NCBI GenBank assembly: GCA_025201865.1
Contig: MU603049.1
Location: forward strand, 1-23,824
DNA length: 23,824 bases
Reading direction: 5' to 3'
DNA from: Ramicandelaber brevisporus
Lineage: Eukaryota; Kickxellomycota; Ramicandelaberales; Ramicandelaberaceae
Part shown: one piece after another, positions 7,561-17,559 of the stretch
How the letters are laid out: every line of letters starts with the position of its first letter
Numbering within the stretch: the stretch's first letter is position 1
Translations under genes and position numbers: made by a program
Notes under the pieces: generated by a model
Told to the model about the DNA's origin: nothing
What the model saw: only the letters and a program-made list of their open reading frames with translations
The model's database searches: none

Positions 7561-8117
7561 GTAGAGTCCTTTTGAATAACAATCCATTTAAAAAGGATGG
7601 AAAATTTTTCAGCGATTTTTTGTTTTTGCCTTTTCTTCGAGTGCGTCTGAGTATTTCCGGCAGACTGCTGTGCTCTAATCTGTCTGTTTCGTTTCACTAC
7701 TCGATCTACAACAACCAGCAACAGAAACAGAAACAGAAACAGTAACAGCAACAGCAACAGCCATTCTTTCCAGCGATATGTATGTACCACCAGTCTGCTC
7801 AATGATCCTTGTTCAATAACAGGCATATTTAGCATGATGATATCTCGGCTTGAATCGCGTATGAGACCAAGCCCGCCTGTCCTTTCGGGGGCTGCAAGGA
7901 GACCCCCTGTCCCAATAGAGTTCAGGGCGGAACCCACTCCTTGTCGTTGCCGGTTTGGTCGTTGCGTCTACCTCAGCCGTGTCTGACCCCATTTTTTTCA
8001 AACTCGATTCTCCGTGTTCAACGCGACGAGAGCTCCTGAACAGTGTTACTGACATTAGTTTATACATTTTGTTGCTTTGTTGATTGATAAACCATTAAAC
8101 TACTCACTAAATGATGA
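7561..8117. other. Gene-poor region with a CAACAG-type repeat and a foldable GC-rich segment
   Basis: A run of AACAG-type units at about 7706-7760 encodes, on the minus strand, only a poly-Leu artefact. A GC-rich island at 7847-7930 can fold (see separate entry) and is followed by seven T at 7993-7999. A minus-strand ORF of 126 codons (7557-7937) crosses both but looks like shadow coding. No established gene is recognised. Confidence 0.45.
7847..7999. other. Candidate structured RNA segment
   Basis: Three inverted repeats lie close together: GGCTTG 7847-7852 with CAAGCC 7868-7873; GGGGG 7887-7891 with CCCCC 7903-7907; and CCGCC(TG) 7873-7879 with (CA)GGCGG 7923-7930, one base bulged, enclosing the second. 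The segment is much more GC-rich than its flanks. On the + strand it is followed by a run of seven T that could stop RNA polymerase III. I could not match it to SRP RNA, RNase P/MRP, snRNAs, U3 or 5S rRNA, and I saw no clear A or B box. Confidence 0.25.
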
Positions 8118-8123
8118 TTTATT
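8118..8123 (-). terminator. Poly(A) signal AATAAA of the 644-aa protein gene
   Basis: TTTATT on the + strand reads AATAAA on the minus strand, 45 bases past the stop codon at 8168-8170. This is a suitable distance for 3' end formation. Confidence 0.5.
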
Positions 8124-8167
8124 ATCCTTTTTAAAAACAAAAAATGAATGAAAACGCTATTGCTATG

Positions 8168-10102
8168 TCAGTTAGAATTAGTTTTAGATAGAAGCTTGTC
8201 TACGTGATGGCGCCGTAAGCGAGCGGCTGCGTTGAGATGTTGATTTGGCCGCTTTGGATCGTACTCAGGCTCGATTCCAGTTGCCAAATGGTGTTGCTCG
8301 TCAGCCCAGTCCGCGATGCTGGTTGCAGCTTTGGCCACAACTGTGTCAGCAATGTCACTTGGCAAAAGTGTCTCGGAGTATTCGAGCACGCTCGCAAAGT
8401 AAGTGGTGCTGGCATCCCACATGTTTCGCATTGCCTCGAGAGACTGTGGAATCGCTACCGTCACCACATAGTCAGCAATGGTGGCTGATTGCTCTGACAG
8501 CATTGTAACTGTCGACGAAATCAGCGACGAAGTGAGGGATAGGAGGGAGATGGCCATTGGCATGATGACAACGTAGTACAGCGGCACTAGAATTGTGTGG
8601 TAGATGTACACTGCCAGTTCTGAAATCTTGTTGAAAATGTGGATGGCCAGGTCAGCCAAAAGCCGCATGACAGATGCTAGATGTCCATAGAGTGCAAAGG
8701 CGCCAAATACAATGTGAGGTGCGATTGCTGCATACATCTCTGAAGACCACCCAACCACTGCATCAATGTAGTCACCAGCATGGCTTCTAACGAAGGCGTG
8801 AATTATGAGAATGGTAGCCCAGATACCAGCAACCGCCAGATTCGCCAATGTCCAAATTGGGTCGACGATCAACTTCAATATATCCCAGATGCCACCGGCG
8901 ACTGTGATAGCTAAATCCACAAAGAATGCGGTTAGAGCAGCTAGTTGAGATGCGAGATAATAGGCTGTGCTCTTCATGGCATGGAATGTTGTGCGAATTG
9001 CCGGTGTGATGGCGTGGATGAATCTTGCTGTTCGCTCTGCACTGATGATAAGAGCCTCTGCAACCACTCCGGCAAAGCTAGATACTACTGCCTTGAATGC
9101 TCGATAGATTGATGCCACGAAGCGAGCACTCGTGATCGCTGCCTGGATGATGCCTCGAAGAGTCGACTTTACCACGGGTGTAACAGTGGCAGACACAACT
9201 GCCACTGCTGGTGAGATGTACTCACTATTGACGTGGATGATTGCACGCTGCGCTGGCTCCACAGTTGACTCCCATATCACACTTCCTACTTGCATTGCAA
9301 ACGACCAAACGTCACGGATCAAGCGTGCTGTATCAACCACAATGGTTTCAATCGCGAAGATGATAATCCAGAACAGGTGTACACCACGATCCACGGTGTA
9401 GACTATGCCGCGGTAGATTGCAGAGCACATTGAGCAGGTAATCTCGTAGCCAGGGATGATGACACGAACCACTGTGAATTCCACCGAACTTGCCACCAGA
9501 GGACCAGTTTGTGCCAGCGCGTTTATCAGCTTTTGAGCTATCGAAATAACCCAGCAATATACATCATATGCAACGGGCAATACATTGTCAATGGTAAAAA
9601 TGGCGGCTGTGTCCACAGCTCGGATTGCACCTGGAACAAACACATCTGAGCAAAAATAGCCAGCAGCCTTCCACAGCCTCGGAAAGAAGTTCTCAATTGC
9701 ATGGAAGATCACGTGCACATTGGACAGCACAAATATGAGACCGTCAATGGCCAAGAACACCAGCATCTGGAAGATGTCCCAAAGCAGCCTAATAAGCGCC
9801 AATGCCATCGCAGGTGGAACGAGGAATGGTGTCAGCATCCTAAACCGAGTCTCATTCAGTGTTGACGTGGATGAAACAGTCTCTTCATACGATGGCGGCG
9901 GCGGACTCGCTGGTGACTGACTTGCGCTTGACGACCGTCTCCTCCGATGTCCAGTGAACCAGCGGGTTCTTGTTTGCTTCCAGTCGGTCGAGTAGTTTCG
10001 TGCAGCTAGCAGGGCCAGGAGGCAGACCGTAGCCATGGCAGCCCAAGGGTCTACTACTGCTCCTGCCACCGTAGTAGTGTTCGAGTAATCTTTGTCGCTC
10101 AT
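8168..10102 (-). CDS. Multi-segment hydrophobic membrane protein with PPxY motif, 644 aa, unrecognised
   Basis: Family not recognised. The start at 10102 (MSDKDYSNTT) is preferred to an ATG 60 bases upstream. A first membrane segment spans about 17-34. A polar, basic stretch follows (RRRR at 53-56), with a PPPPSYEE motif at 67-74. Its P69-P70-S71-Y72 is a PPxY site of the kind bound by WW domains of Rsp5/Nedd4 ubiquitin ligases. From about 92 to 555 the chain is nearly continuous hydrophobic or amphipathic helix in units of roughly 30-40 residues, often broken by proline (for example VFVPGAIRAVDT, NVLPVAYDVYCW, VIIPGYEITC), with very few charges. The last 90 residues are polar. No transporter or channel signature is apparent. 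A membrane-shaping or lipid-associated protein is possible. It shares a 219-bp divergent promoter region with NIT2. Confidence 0.85.
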   Translation of the reverse strand: MSDKDYSNTTTVAGAVVDPWAAMATVCLLALLAARNYSTDWKQTRTRWFTGHRRRRSSSASQSPASPPPPSYEETVSSTSTLNETRFRMLTPFLVPPAMALALIRLLWDIFQMLVFLAIDGLIFVLSNVHVIFHAIENFFPRLWKAAGYFCSDVFVPGAIRAVDTAAIFTIDNVLPVAYDVYCWVISIAQKLINALAQTGPLVASSVEFTVVRVIIPGYEITCSMCSAIYRGIVYTVDRGVHLFWIIIFAIETIVVDTARLIRDVWSFAMQVGSVIWESTVEPAQRAIIHVNSEYISPAVAVVSATVTPVVKSTLRGIIQAAITSARFVASIYRAFKAVVSSFAGVVAEALIISAERTARFIHAITPAIRTTFHAMKSTAYYLASQLAALTAFFVDLAITVAGGIWDILKLIVDPIWTLANLAVAGIWATILIIHAFVRSHAGDYIDAVVGWSSEMYAAIAPHIVFGAFALYGHLASVMRLLADLAIHIFNKISELAVYIYHTILVPLYYVVIMPMAISLLSLTSSLISSTVTMLSEQSATIADYVVTVAIPQSLEAMRNMWDASTTYFASVLEYSETLLPSDIADTVVAKAATSIADWADEQHHLATGIEPEYDPKRPNQHLNAAARLRRHHVDKLLSKTNSN

Positions 10103-10321
10103 CTTGTAGACGTGTTGAAAAAAGAAAGAAAGATAATAGTTGAAAGAACGAAAGAGGAGCATGAAGTTCTTGGCGTTTGTTGTGATTGTTGAATGCCACT
10201 CTACTCACTGCGGGTGTGCCCAGTCACGTTACAGACAAGAGTTCCAAACTTTGTCATAAACGGTGAGCCGTTGCTGGTTGGCGTTCATTCGTTCGTTCGC
10301 TTTTAAATCCGTTCTTTCATC
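10103..10321. promoter_or_regulatory. Divergent promoter region between the 644-aa membrane protein and NIT2
   Basis: Only 219 bp separate the two start codons, so both promoters must be here. A TTCG-repeat (about 10286-10300) and TTTTAAATCC lie just upstream of NIT2. No clear TATA box is present on either side. Confidence 0.6.
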
Positions 10322-11200
10322 ATGCCATCGCCTGTCAAGATTGCGCTTGTCCAGCTTCTCGTGTCGGCCAATCGCGCCGTCAATCTCGAGCGCGCCGGCG
10401 CCAAAGTAAAGCAGGCCGCTCAGGCTGGTGCTCGTCTCGTTGTGCTCCCCGAGTGCTTCAATAGCTCTTATGGAACGCAGTACTTTGACGCAAACGCCGA
10501 GCCAGTGGTTGACTCAAAGACACTGGAGCCGACTGGCGATAGCACAAAGGCACTGTCCGCCATGGCCGCGGAGAACAACGTGTTCCTTGTGGGCGGATCC
10601 ATTCCCGAGCGCGATACCGAAGGCGGACTGTACAACACCTCAACAGTCTGGTCTCCACAGGGCAAGCTGCTGGCCATTCACCGCAAGGTGCATCTGTTCG
10701 ACATTGACATTCCCGGCAAGATTCGCTTCAAGGAATCCGAAGTGCTCAGCTCAGGCAATAAGCTGACTCATTTCGAGACGCCGTGGGGCAAGTTCGGATT
10801 GGGCATTTGCTACGACGTGCGCTTCCCGGAGCTGGCGATGATTGCAGCTCGTCAAGAAGGCTGCAAGGGGATGATCTATCCAGGCGCGTTCAACATGACC
10901 ACCGGCCCGCTGCACTGGCAGCTCCTGGCTCGTGCCCGGGCACTTGATAACCAGTTCTTTGTCGCAATGTGCTCGCCCGCGCGCGATACAACTGCGTCAT
11001 ACGTTGCGTATGGACACTCGACTGTGATTGACCCAATGGGACAGGTGATTGCTGAAGCCGACGAGAAGGAGAACATTGTTTACGCTGAGCTGAACTTGGA
11101 TGAGATTGAGGCTGCTCGCTCATCCATTCCGTGCAACTCCCAGCGCCGCTTTGATGTCTACTCATCTGTCTCTTCAAACAGTGGCTCTGTTCAGGTGTAA
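10322..11200 (+). CDS. NIT2: Omega-amidase of the nitrilase superfamily (NIT2/Nit3 type)
   Basis: A 292-aa carbon-nitrogen hydrolase. Family members remove ammonia from alpha-ketoglutaramate and alpha-ketosuccinamate, closing the glutamine transaminase salvage cycle, in cytosol and mitochondria. The Glu-Lys-Cys triad is visible: Glu44 in LPECFNSSYGTQYF, Lys122 in IHRKVHLFDIDIPGKI, and Cys163 in GICYDVRFPELA. The FDIDIPGKIRFKES stretch, GAFNMTTGPLHW and the DPMGQVIAEADEKE stretch are typical of NIT2 and not of Nit1 or true nitrilases. Length equals the family norm. There is no obvious mitochondrial presequence, so a cytosolic product is likely. The gene is complete and intronless, and codons are strongly biased to C- or G-ending, suggesting good expression. 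Confidence 0.96.
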   Translation: MPSPVKIALVQLLVSANRAVNLERAGAKVKQAAQAGARLVVLPECFNSSYGTQYFDANAEPVVDSKTLEPTGDSTKALSAMAAENNVFLVGGSIPERDTEGGLYNTSTVWSPQGKLLAIHRKVHLFDIDIPGKIRFKESEVLSSGNKLTHFETPWGKFGLGICYDVRFPELAMIAARQEGCKGMIYPGAFNMTTGPLHWQLLARARALDNQFFVAMCSPARDTTASYVAYGHSTVIDPMGQVIAEADEKENIVYAELNLDEIEAARSSIPCNSQRRFDVYSSVSSNSGSVQV

Positions 11201-11245
11201 TAATTGCACGTTCGTTTTCCACCTTTGTTTTATTTTCTTTCAATG

Positions 11246-11476
11246 CTAGCACAACCTTATTTGATTGTAGATCTTTATCATCCCACGAAGTGTTGGGGGA
11301 GGATATGAGAGGACAAGAGAGGGTGCAGCAGTGGCACAGTGTCCCAGGTTGTGGATATCAGTGTGGCCAATATCGTTCGTGTTCGGCGAGCACACTGGAA
11401 GCATGGCCGCTGTTGGGACTAATAGTTTGACACTTCCATTGTGTGCTGCCCAAAATAGCATCCTATCCCCAGCCAT
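11246..11476 (-). CDS. Possible small protein, 76 aa, unrecognised
   Basis: An ATG-initiated frame (MAGDRMLFWAAHNGSVKLLV at its start) fills most of the gap between NIT2 and the tricalbin gene. It would converge on NIT2 with 45 bp between stops and diverge from tricalbin across about 290 bp. Composition looks protein-like, with no simple-sequence bias, but there is no motif I recognise and no membrane segment or signal peptide. The phrase FWAAHNGSVKLL is faintly reminiscent of a WD-repeat strand, too short to rely on. It may instead be a remnant of a larger gene or chance coding. Confidence 0.25.
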   Translation of the reverse strand: MAGDRMLFWAAHNGSVKLLVPTAAMLPVCSPNTNDIGHTDIHNLGHCATAAPSLVLSYPPPTLRGMIKIYNQIRLC

Positions 11477-11524
11477 GTAGTGTGGGCTGTTCAACCACGT
11501 TGTTCTTTTTCTTCCAGACGAAGG

Positions 11525-11533
11525 TTAGGGTTT
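11525..11533 (+). promoter_or_regulatory. Telo-box-like site TTAGGGTTT upstream of tricalbin
   Basis: TTAGGGTTT is the reverse complement of the AAACCCTAA telo-box, a site bound by Myb-type telomere-repeat factors in many promoters of fungi and plants. It lies 40 bp upstream of the TATA-like element. A single copy, so chance is possible. Confidence 0.3.
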
Positions 11534-11572
11534 TGTCGCTGGCCCAAGCGCGTCACCACGTCCACTCACTCA

Positions 11573-11578
11573 TATAAA
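11573..11578 (+). promoter_or_regulatory. TATA-like element of the tricalbin gene
   Basis: CATATAAAG lies 190 bp upstream of the ATG at 11768. It is followed by a pyrimidine-rich leader with CATT repeats (about 11661-11683) before the start codon. Position and context fit a core promoter. Confidence 0.45.
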
Positions 11579-11767
11579 GTACTCGTCACTGTTGGCTTCT
11601 TCTTCCATCTTGGTCCTCATAGAGACTTTGTCGCTCAGTCTCCTTTCTTTCTTTCCTTCCTTCATTCATTCATTCATTCATTTTTTTTGGTCGTTCGCAT
11701 TCTCGTTCGCATTCATTCTGGCTCTTCTCGCAGTCGCACGATTTCATAAATTCTTTTTTCTTGAGAG

Positions 11768-11821
11768 ATGGAACACGAGCAGGTTTGTGCGCCGGTGATT
11801 GAGAACGGCGCGTCTCAGCAA

Positions 11822-11853
<32 letters not shown>

Positions 11854-14800
11854 GCAGAAACCAGCTGATTCCGCGCCTACCGCACAGACCACGCAGCAAC
11901 AACCACAGCAACCACAGCAGCAGCAACTGATGACTTCTGGAACAGCGCCAACAGCAACAGCAGCGGCGGCGGCTGCACCAAAGGAGGCCGAGTCTGGTGA
12001 AGGGGCAGCACCGCCGCAAATTGGACGTGTCAGTACAGCTGAAACCATCGGGAGTGATTCTGCCAGTCTGAAGCAAGCACGTCGCAGTGGTCTCGCAGGC
12101 TGGCGCGAGGTGGCTGAGTATCAGAAGGCCAAAGCTGATTACTATGAAGCTAAGCTTGGAGGAGCGCCGCCACCAAAGGCTCTAGCCACCAAGGCGTCGG
12201 TGATCAGCAACGCATCCGTAGCATCAGCCGCTGATGCCCTTGCTGCTGGCAATGGCAATGGCATTGGTGATGGCAAGTTGAGCACGCGCCAGAAGGCCAA
12301 AGACATGTGGACAATGGTGGATGCATTTGACCAGACGGAGATGTGGCGTAACTGCGCGTGTGTATTTATTATCGCGCCATGCACGTTTATTGCAACCAAG
12401 CTTGGGTTGATGGGAATGAGTGGATTGGTTATAATGTGTGCATTTGTGGTTACATATTTACGCAAGAGCATATCCAGATTCTATGTCAAGGCACGTGAGG
12501 AGATTAGACGTGAGATTAGAGAGGAACTGACTAAGGACAAGGATCCCGAGAAGGAGACAGTTGAGTGGATGAATCAGTTTTTGGATAAGTTCTGGATTGG
12601 ATTTGAGCCTGGATTCTCTGCGACAATGGTCGATACAGTCGATTCAGTTTTACAAGTGTCGACTCCTGGCTTCCTGGATTCATTGAAACTGACTCATTTC
12701 ACATTGGGCAATAGAGCTCCGCGCGTCGAGTCTATTCGTAAAGTGTTCACTTCAGAGGATGAGCCTGATACAGTTATAATGGACTGGGACTTGGCATTTG
12801 TTCCATCAGACAATGCAGGACTGACTTTACGAGAGGCTGAGAATAGAATTGCACCCAAGGTTGAATTAACAGTTAGAGTTGGCAAGGGATTTGTTGGAGC
12901 AGGACTGCCTATATTGGTGGAAGAGATATTGTTTAAGGGCAAGATGAGAGTTAAGCTTAGATTGATGGGACTGTCGCCTTATGTTAAAACTGCAGAAATC
13001 AGTTTTATGGAAAAGCCTGAATTAGATTTTGCATTGAAGCCAGTTGGAGGCGATTTGCTTGGTTTGGATGTGACTAATATTCCTGGCCTGCGATCATTTA
13101 TATTTGAGTTGGTTCATTCTAACTTACAGCCAATGATGTACGCTCCACACACATTCCTGCTGGACATTGAGCAGTTGGTATCTGGCAATCCATACGCGGC
13201 AGTGTCTGCTGTAGGCATTTGCGTAATCACCATCAAATCTGGCAGAAATCTGCAGAAGGCAGATACATTTGGCAGCATTGATCCTTACATTCGAGTGACT
13301 CTGAATGGCAGAGAGGAGTTGTGCAGAAGTCGCCACATTGTAGAGAATCAGAATCCGCGCTGGAATGAGACCAAAGTTGTTCTGCTTAAGACACTGGATG
13401 AGCCGCTTCAGTTTGAATTATACGACTGGAACTCAATTGGCAAAGACAAACACATGGGTAACGCCAAATTCAACATTAGTCAGTTTGAGAATATCAAGGA
13501 TTTGGATAACGATGGAATCCATGATGACAATGATCATAGCTCTGAAGAAAGCAACTTTACTCATGAGTTAACCATGAAGAATGACCGTGGAAAGCCAGTT
13601 GGTGACCTTATATTTAGTGCTCAGTACTTTGGAATTGCTCCGCCAATCAAGGAGGAGGATGGAACTGAAACTCAGCCTGAATCCAACTCTGGCATCCTTA
13701 GATTAACTGCATTCCAAGCCAAGGATCTGGATCCTCAATTCTCACTGATTGGCAAGTACAATCCATATGCCCATTTGTTGGTTGATTCTAAGCGAGTGTT
13801 GACTACCTCTACTGCCAAGCGTAACAATTCACCAACCTGGGGCGATACCACTGAAGTGTTTGTTCCCGACTTGAGTGCGGCCAAACTGGCTGTGCAGGTA
13901 TTTGACTCACGCACTGGTGGTGACAAGTTGGTTGGTGCAGTGCCCAATATGTCATTAACCGATGCTTTGGACAGAGTTAAAAGAGGTCGTGATTGGTTTG
14001 ACTTGTCATCAGCCAGATCGGGCAGAATTAGATTGGATATCAAGTTCAGACCAATTATAATGGACGTGGCCGCGCTTACAATGTCAACTGAAGACATGTT
14101 GAATGCACCTCCCATTGGAGTCGTCAAAATCAACTTGTACGAAGCCCAGGATTTGAAGAATGTTGAAGCTATGTCAAAGAGTGATCCGTTTGTGCGTGTG
14201 ATGATTATGGGCCATACATATGGAAGAACCAAGGTCATTGAAAACAACTTGAATCCAAAGTGGAATGAGACCATTTATGTTCCGGTGCGCCGCGCTGGTG
14301 AAACCGTTGTGCTGGAAGTTATGGATTATGAGGACAACAAGAAGCATCGCACATTGGGTGAACATTCAATTCAAGTCAGTTCATTGGCCAACATTCCTTC
14401 AAAGAAAGACTTGGTGAGTGGAGTATCTGCCAGTGCTAAGCATGGTCCTGATCCATCTCCTGCTTGGGGCAACCTGGTTATTCGCGGTGAGAAGCCTCGC
14501 GGTAAGATTAAGTACCGCGCAATGTTTTATCCAACCATTCCAGAAGCAATTGTTGAGGATGCTCCAAAGGCTGCTGAAGAACCCACTGCTGCCGCTGCTG
14601 CCGCGACTACTATTGCTGAGAATGAAGCAGACAAGGAGAAGGCTGTGCTTCCCGATGGAACTCGTCCTCGTACCGACACTATCAACACAGTCTCCAGCCT
14701 CACTGTTCCACCAAAGGCTGATCCAGGCACTGTTGGTGCTGCTCTCGAGAAGGCTGCAGCCGCAGCAGCAGACGCTCCAACATCATCAACCACTGTTTCT

Positions 14801-17308
14801 CGTCACCAGCGTACTGCCACTGCCAAGTCAATCGCTCCAGCTGTTGGTGTAATGAATGAATTTGCACGCAACAAGCTGGCCAGCTCAGCTGTATACAGTG
14901 AGTATGAGTCCGCAGTATTGATGATTTGTATCCATGAGGTGGTTGGCTATCAAGCACATGCACTGTACGCCGAAGCTATCCTCAATGGCAATGAGTACGA
15001 CAAGGCTCTTCGCTGCCGCACCACAAAGTCATCTGGCCGTGCAACATTTGGTGAGAAGGCTCAGCTCGTCATTGCAGAGGCTCCATACTCTTCGTTGACC
15101 ATCAATGTGCGCACATCTAACAGACATGAGCATTCTCAACAAGGTCCAGGCGGCGCTGCCGCTGGTGCTTCTGGAGAATCCGGCGAGGGCTCTGGCAGTG
15201 GCTCAAAGGCCAATGATAGCGACGCAGACCGCGACGATGCAGTCATTGGCCAGTTCACATTTGCCAACGTCCAGCGTGAGCTCTTTGGCAACGCTGCCAA
15301 CTTCTCTCCCGAGGGTCGCTGGATTTCACTGGTTGAACAGCCAGGCGTTGTGCGCCGTGCCAAGGTTTCAATGGCTCTCTTCCCCATCATTCCAAGTGTG
15401 CTGAAGCCACAGCCATTTGAGTCCATCACCAATGCTGGTATCTTGCATATCGAGATTCAGCGCGCTCGTGCACTTGCTGCTGCCGACTCCAGCGGTACTT
15501 CTGACCCATATGCCTCAGTGTTCCTCAACAATCGCCGTGTTGGTCGTACCCAGGAGGTCAAGAAGACGTGCGATCCAGTCTGGAATGAGAAGTTTGCCAT
15601 CCCAATTGCCAGTCGCTATGATGCTGAGCTGCGCGTTGATATCTTTGACTGGAATCGTATGCAGGAGCACGAGAAGCTGGCAATGGTCAACATCCCGATT
15701 CGCGAGATGCCACCTCGTAACATTGTTGAGGGCGAGTACCCATTGATCTCCATGGTCAAACAGAACAGTGGCACTGTCAAGATGGGTGCATTTGGCGCTG
15801 GTTTCTTGTCCATGCGCTACACTTTCGAGCCATCGTATCTCAATGATGTCGAAAAGAGCCTGTCTTTGCTTGGTGCTGCCACCACCGCTGTCCACGCTCC
15901 AATCAAGGTCGTCACTGGTGCAACCAAGCTGTTTGGTTTGGGTGGTAAGACCGTTGGCACCATGTTTGGCAAAGCCGGTAAGACGGTCATTCATGGCTTG
16001 AGTGGTGGCTCCACCTCAAACGATGAGGCTCTCCAGGCCATTGGCGGAGGCGATTCGATGCAGCCGCCGTCTCCAAGCGCAGCTGGTGAGCTCATTGTCC
16101 GCTCATGCACTGATGCCGTCCCGCCAGAAGTTGCCAACAGCGGTGGTGCCATTAGCTTGTGGACTGGTGAGCCTGGCCTGCTGGTTGTCACCGTTGACCG
16201 TGCTACGCGTCTCAAGGCTGTTGACTCTGATGGCCTGTCTGATCCATATGTGCGCGTGTTTGCTCAGTCGAGCCTGGCTGCCGTTCAGAAGGGCACTGCC
16301 AAGCAGACTCACCGCACCAAGACCATTGACAACACGCTCAATCCAGTTTGGGGCGAGACGTTCACGGTTAGCATCGACAAGCCAGGTCGTCTCCCAATTG
16401 TCTTCTGGATTCGCGACCACAACACCGTCAAGCGCGATGTTGATCTCATGTTTGCTGAGCTGGATGTTTGGCGCGTTGTTCAGCCTGGTGTCACTGAGGC
16501 CGAATGCTGGATTGCTGGAGACGATGACGACGAGCGTGGTTCTGATAAAGGCCTGCTGAAGGTCAAGTTTGATTTTGCACCAAAGAACCTGCCGGCTATG
16601 GCTCGCGCTGGAACATCTAGCAGAACTCCATCCCACTCGGGCACTCCTGTCCAACTGCCACCGCTTGCCACAGTATCTCCATTGGTGACATCAGCAACTC
16701 CGTCTGTGCTTCCAGACATTTCGCAGCAGCAGTCATCCTCTTCGGGAGCAGCTGTTCTCACGCCAGCTCCAGCTCCAGCGCCAGCTGCAGACTCGACCCC
16801 TCCACCACCTCGCCCGCCAACGCTCACCCACACCCCACCAACTGAGATCGATTCGAGCACTGCACAGCAAAGCCTGCCGTCCATCTTGCTTTCTCCTCCA
16901 ACCCAGACTAATCCGGCGACTGGTTCTTCTCCAGATGCTCTTCGCACTGCGGCTGCATCGCCACCTGTAACTGCATCGCCGCCACCGCCCAAGATGCTTC
17001 AGCGCGCAACTGATCGTCTTTCCGGCATCCCACCAAGTCAGCTCCCGCCAATGCCCAACTTCATGCCGCCTCCAATGCCGAACCAGCCAGAATATCACGC
17101 CGCCTCGGCATCAAGCAGCAATTTGAGTACCGGCGAAGGCAGCGGTGGTAATGGTCATCAGCGCAACCCGTCCATGTCGTCAATGCTTCGTCCGCCGTCG
17201 CGTGGTGGTGGTAGTGGCAGTGCCGAGAAGGATGATGAAGACAGCAAGTCAATCAAGAAGCGCCGCAGTGGTTTGTTTGGCGTGTTTGGCAAGAAGAAGG
17301 ACAAATAA
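11768..17308 (+). CDS. TCB: Tricalbin: SMP and multi-C2 ER-plasma membrane tether
   Basis: A 1846-aa lipid-transfer tether that anchors in the ER and binds plasma membrane lipids, the fungal counterpart of extended synaptotagmins. Order: poly-Gln (17-30) and a low-complexity N-terminus; a hydrophobic hairpin (about 195-232); a charged helix; the SMP domain (about 262-470, with ETVEWMNQFLDKFW, STPGFLDSLKLTHFTLG and DLLGLDVTNIPGL). C2 domains follow at about 480-620, 640-765, 782-920, 1220-1355 and 1465-1605, and a diverged one perhaps at 1045-1205. SDPY-type calcium loops are kept in C2 at 806, 1246 and 1492, with a DPY at 505. The second has NPY and is probably calcium-independent. The tail (1610-1846) is Ser/Pro-rich with a basic end (KKRRSGLFGVFGKKK). 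Longer than yeast tricalbins because of the linkers. Confidence 0.95.
11816..11857 (+). repeat. CAG/CAA repeat encoding poly-Gln of tricalbin
   Basis: Fourteen consecutive Gln codons, CAG interrupted by CAA, near the N-terminus on the cytosolic side of the protein. Interruptions reduce slippage. Confidence 0.95.
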
Positions 17309-17398
17309 ATCAATTTCTTTTCTTTTCTTTTCTTTTCTTACTCTTATTCTTTTTCCCCTCCTCTCTCTTCATAGTTAACCTATTCTTTTAAGTATTAT

Positions 17399-17404
17399 TT
17401 TATT
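17399..17404 (-). terminator. Poly(A) signal AATAAA of the proline-rich protein gene
   Basis: TTTATT on the + strand reads AATAAA on the minus strand, 156 bases past the stop codon at 17560. Together with the opposite-strand signal at 17469 it predicts overlapping 3' ends. Confidence 0.4.
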
Positions 17405-17468
17405 ATACCAATCAAAGTAATATAGTGGAGCAGCTTATAACTCAAAAGAAGAAGAGGAATACTATAAT

Positions 17469-17474
17469 AATAAA
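17469..17474 (+). terminator. Poly(A) signal AATAAA of the tricalbin gene
   Basis: AATAAA lies 161 bases past the tricalbin stop, after a run of CTTTT units (about 17317-17340) in the 3' UTR. Confidence 0.45.
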
Positions 17475-17559
17475 ACAAATACTTTCAGGCGATAGTTAAA
17501 GCGCAAGTTAGTTGGTAGTAGTAATTAAAAATATATAAGTCGAGATTGATAGTTGGTTC

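Noticed and set aside
7802-7815. AAGGATCATT on the minus strand, resembling the 3' end of 18S rRNA or the U3 hinge.
   Set aside because: The neighbouring conserved bases of both RNAs are absent, so it is a chance match.
7557-7937. Minus-strand ORF of 126 codons with a striking poly-Leu/Phe membrane-like segment.
   Set aside because: The Leu run is read from the CAACAG-type simple repeat, the ORF spans the GC-rich foldable island, and the rest shows no recognisable domain. Shadow coding is the simpler reading, though a small membrane protein cannot be fully excluded.
7813-8067. Minus-strand ORF of 84 codons overlapping the previous one in another frame.
   Set aside because: It sits within about 50 bases of the poly(A) signal of the upstream gene, leaving no room for a promoter, and has no motif.
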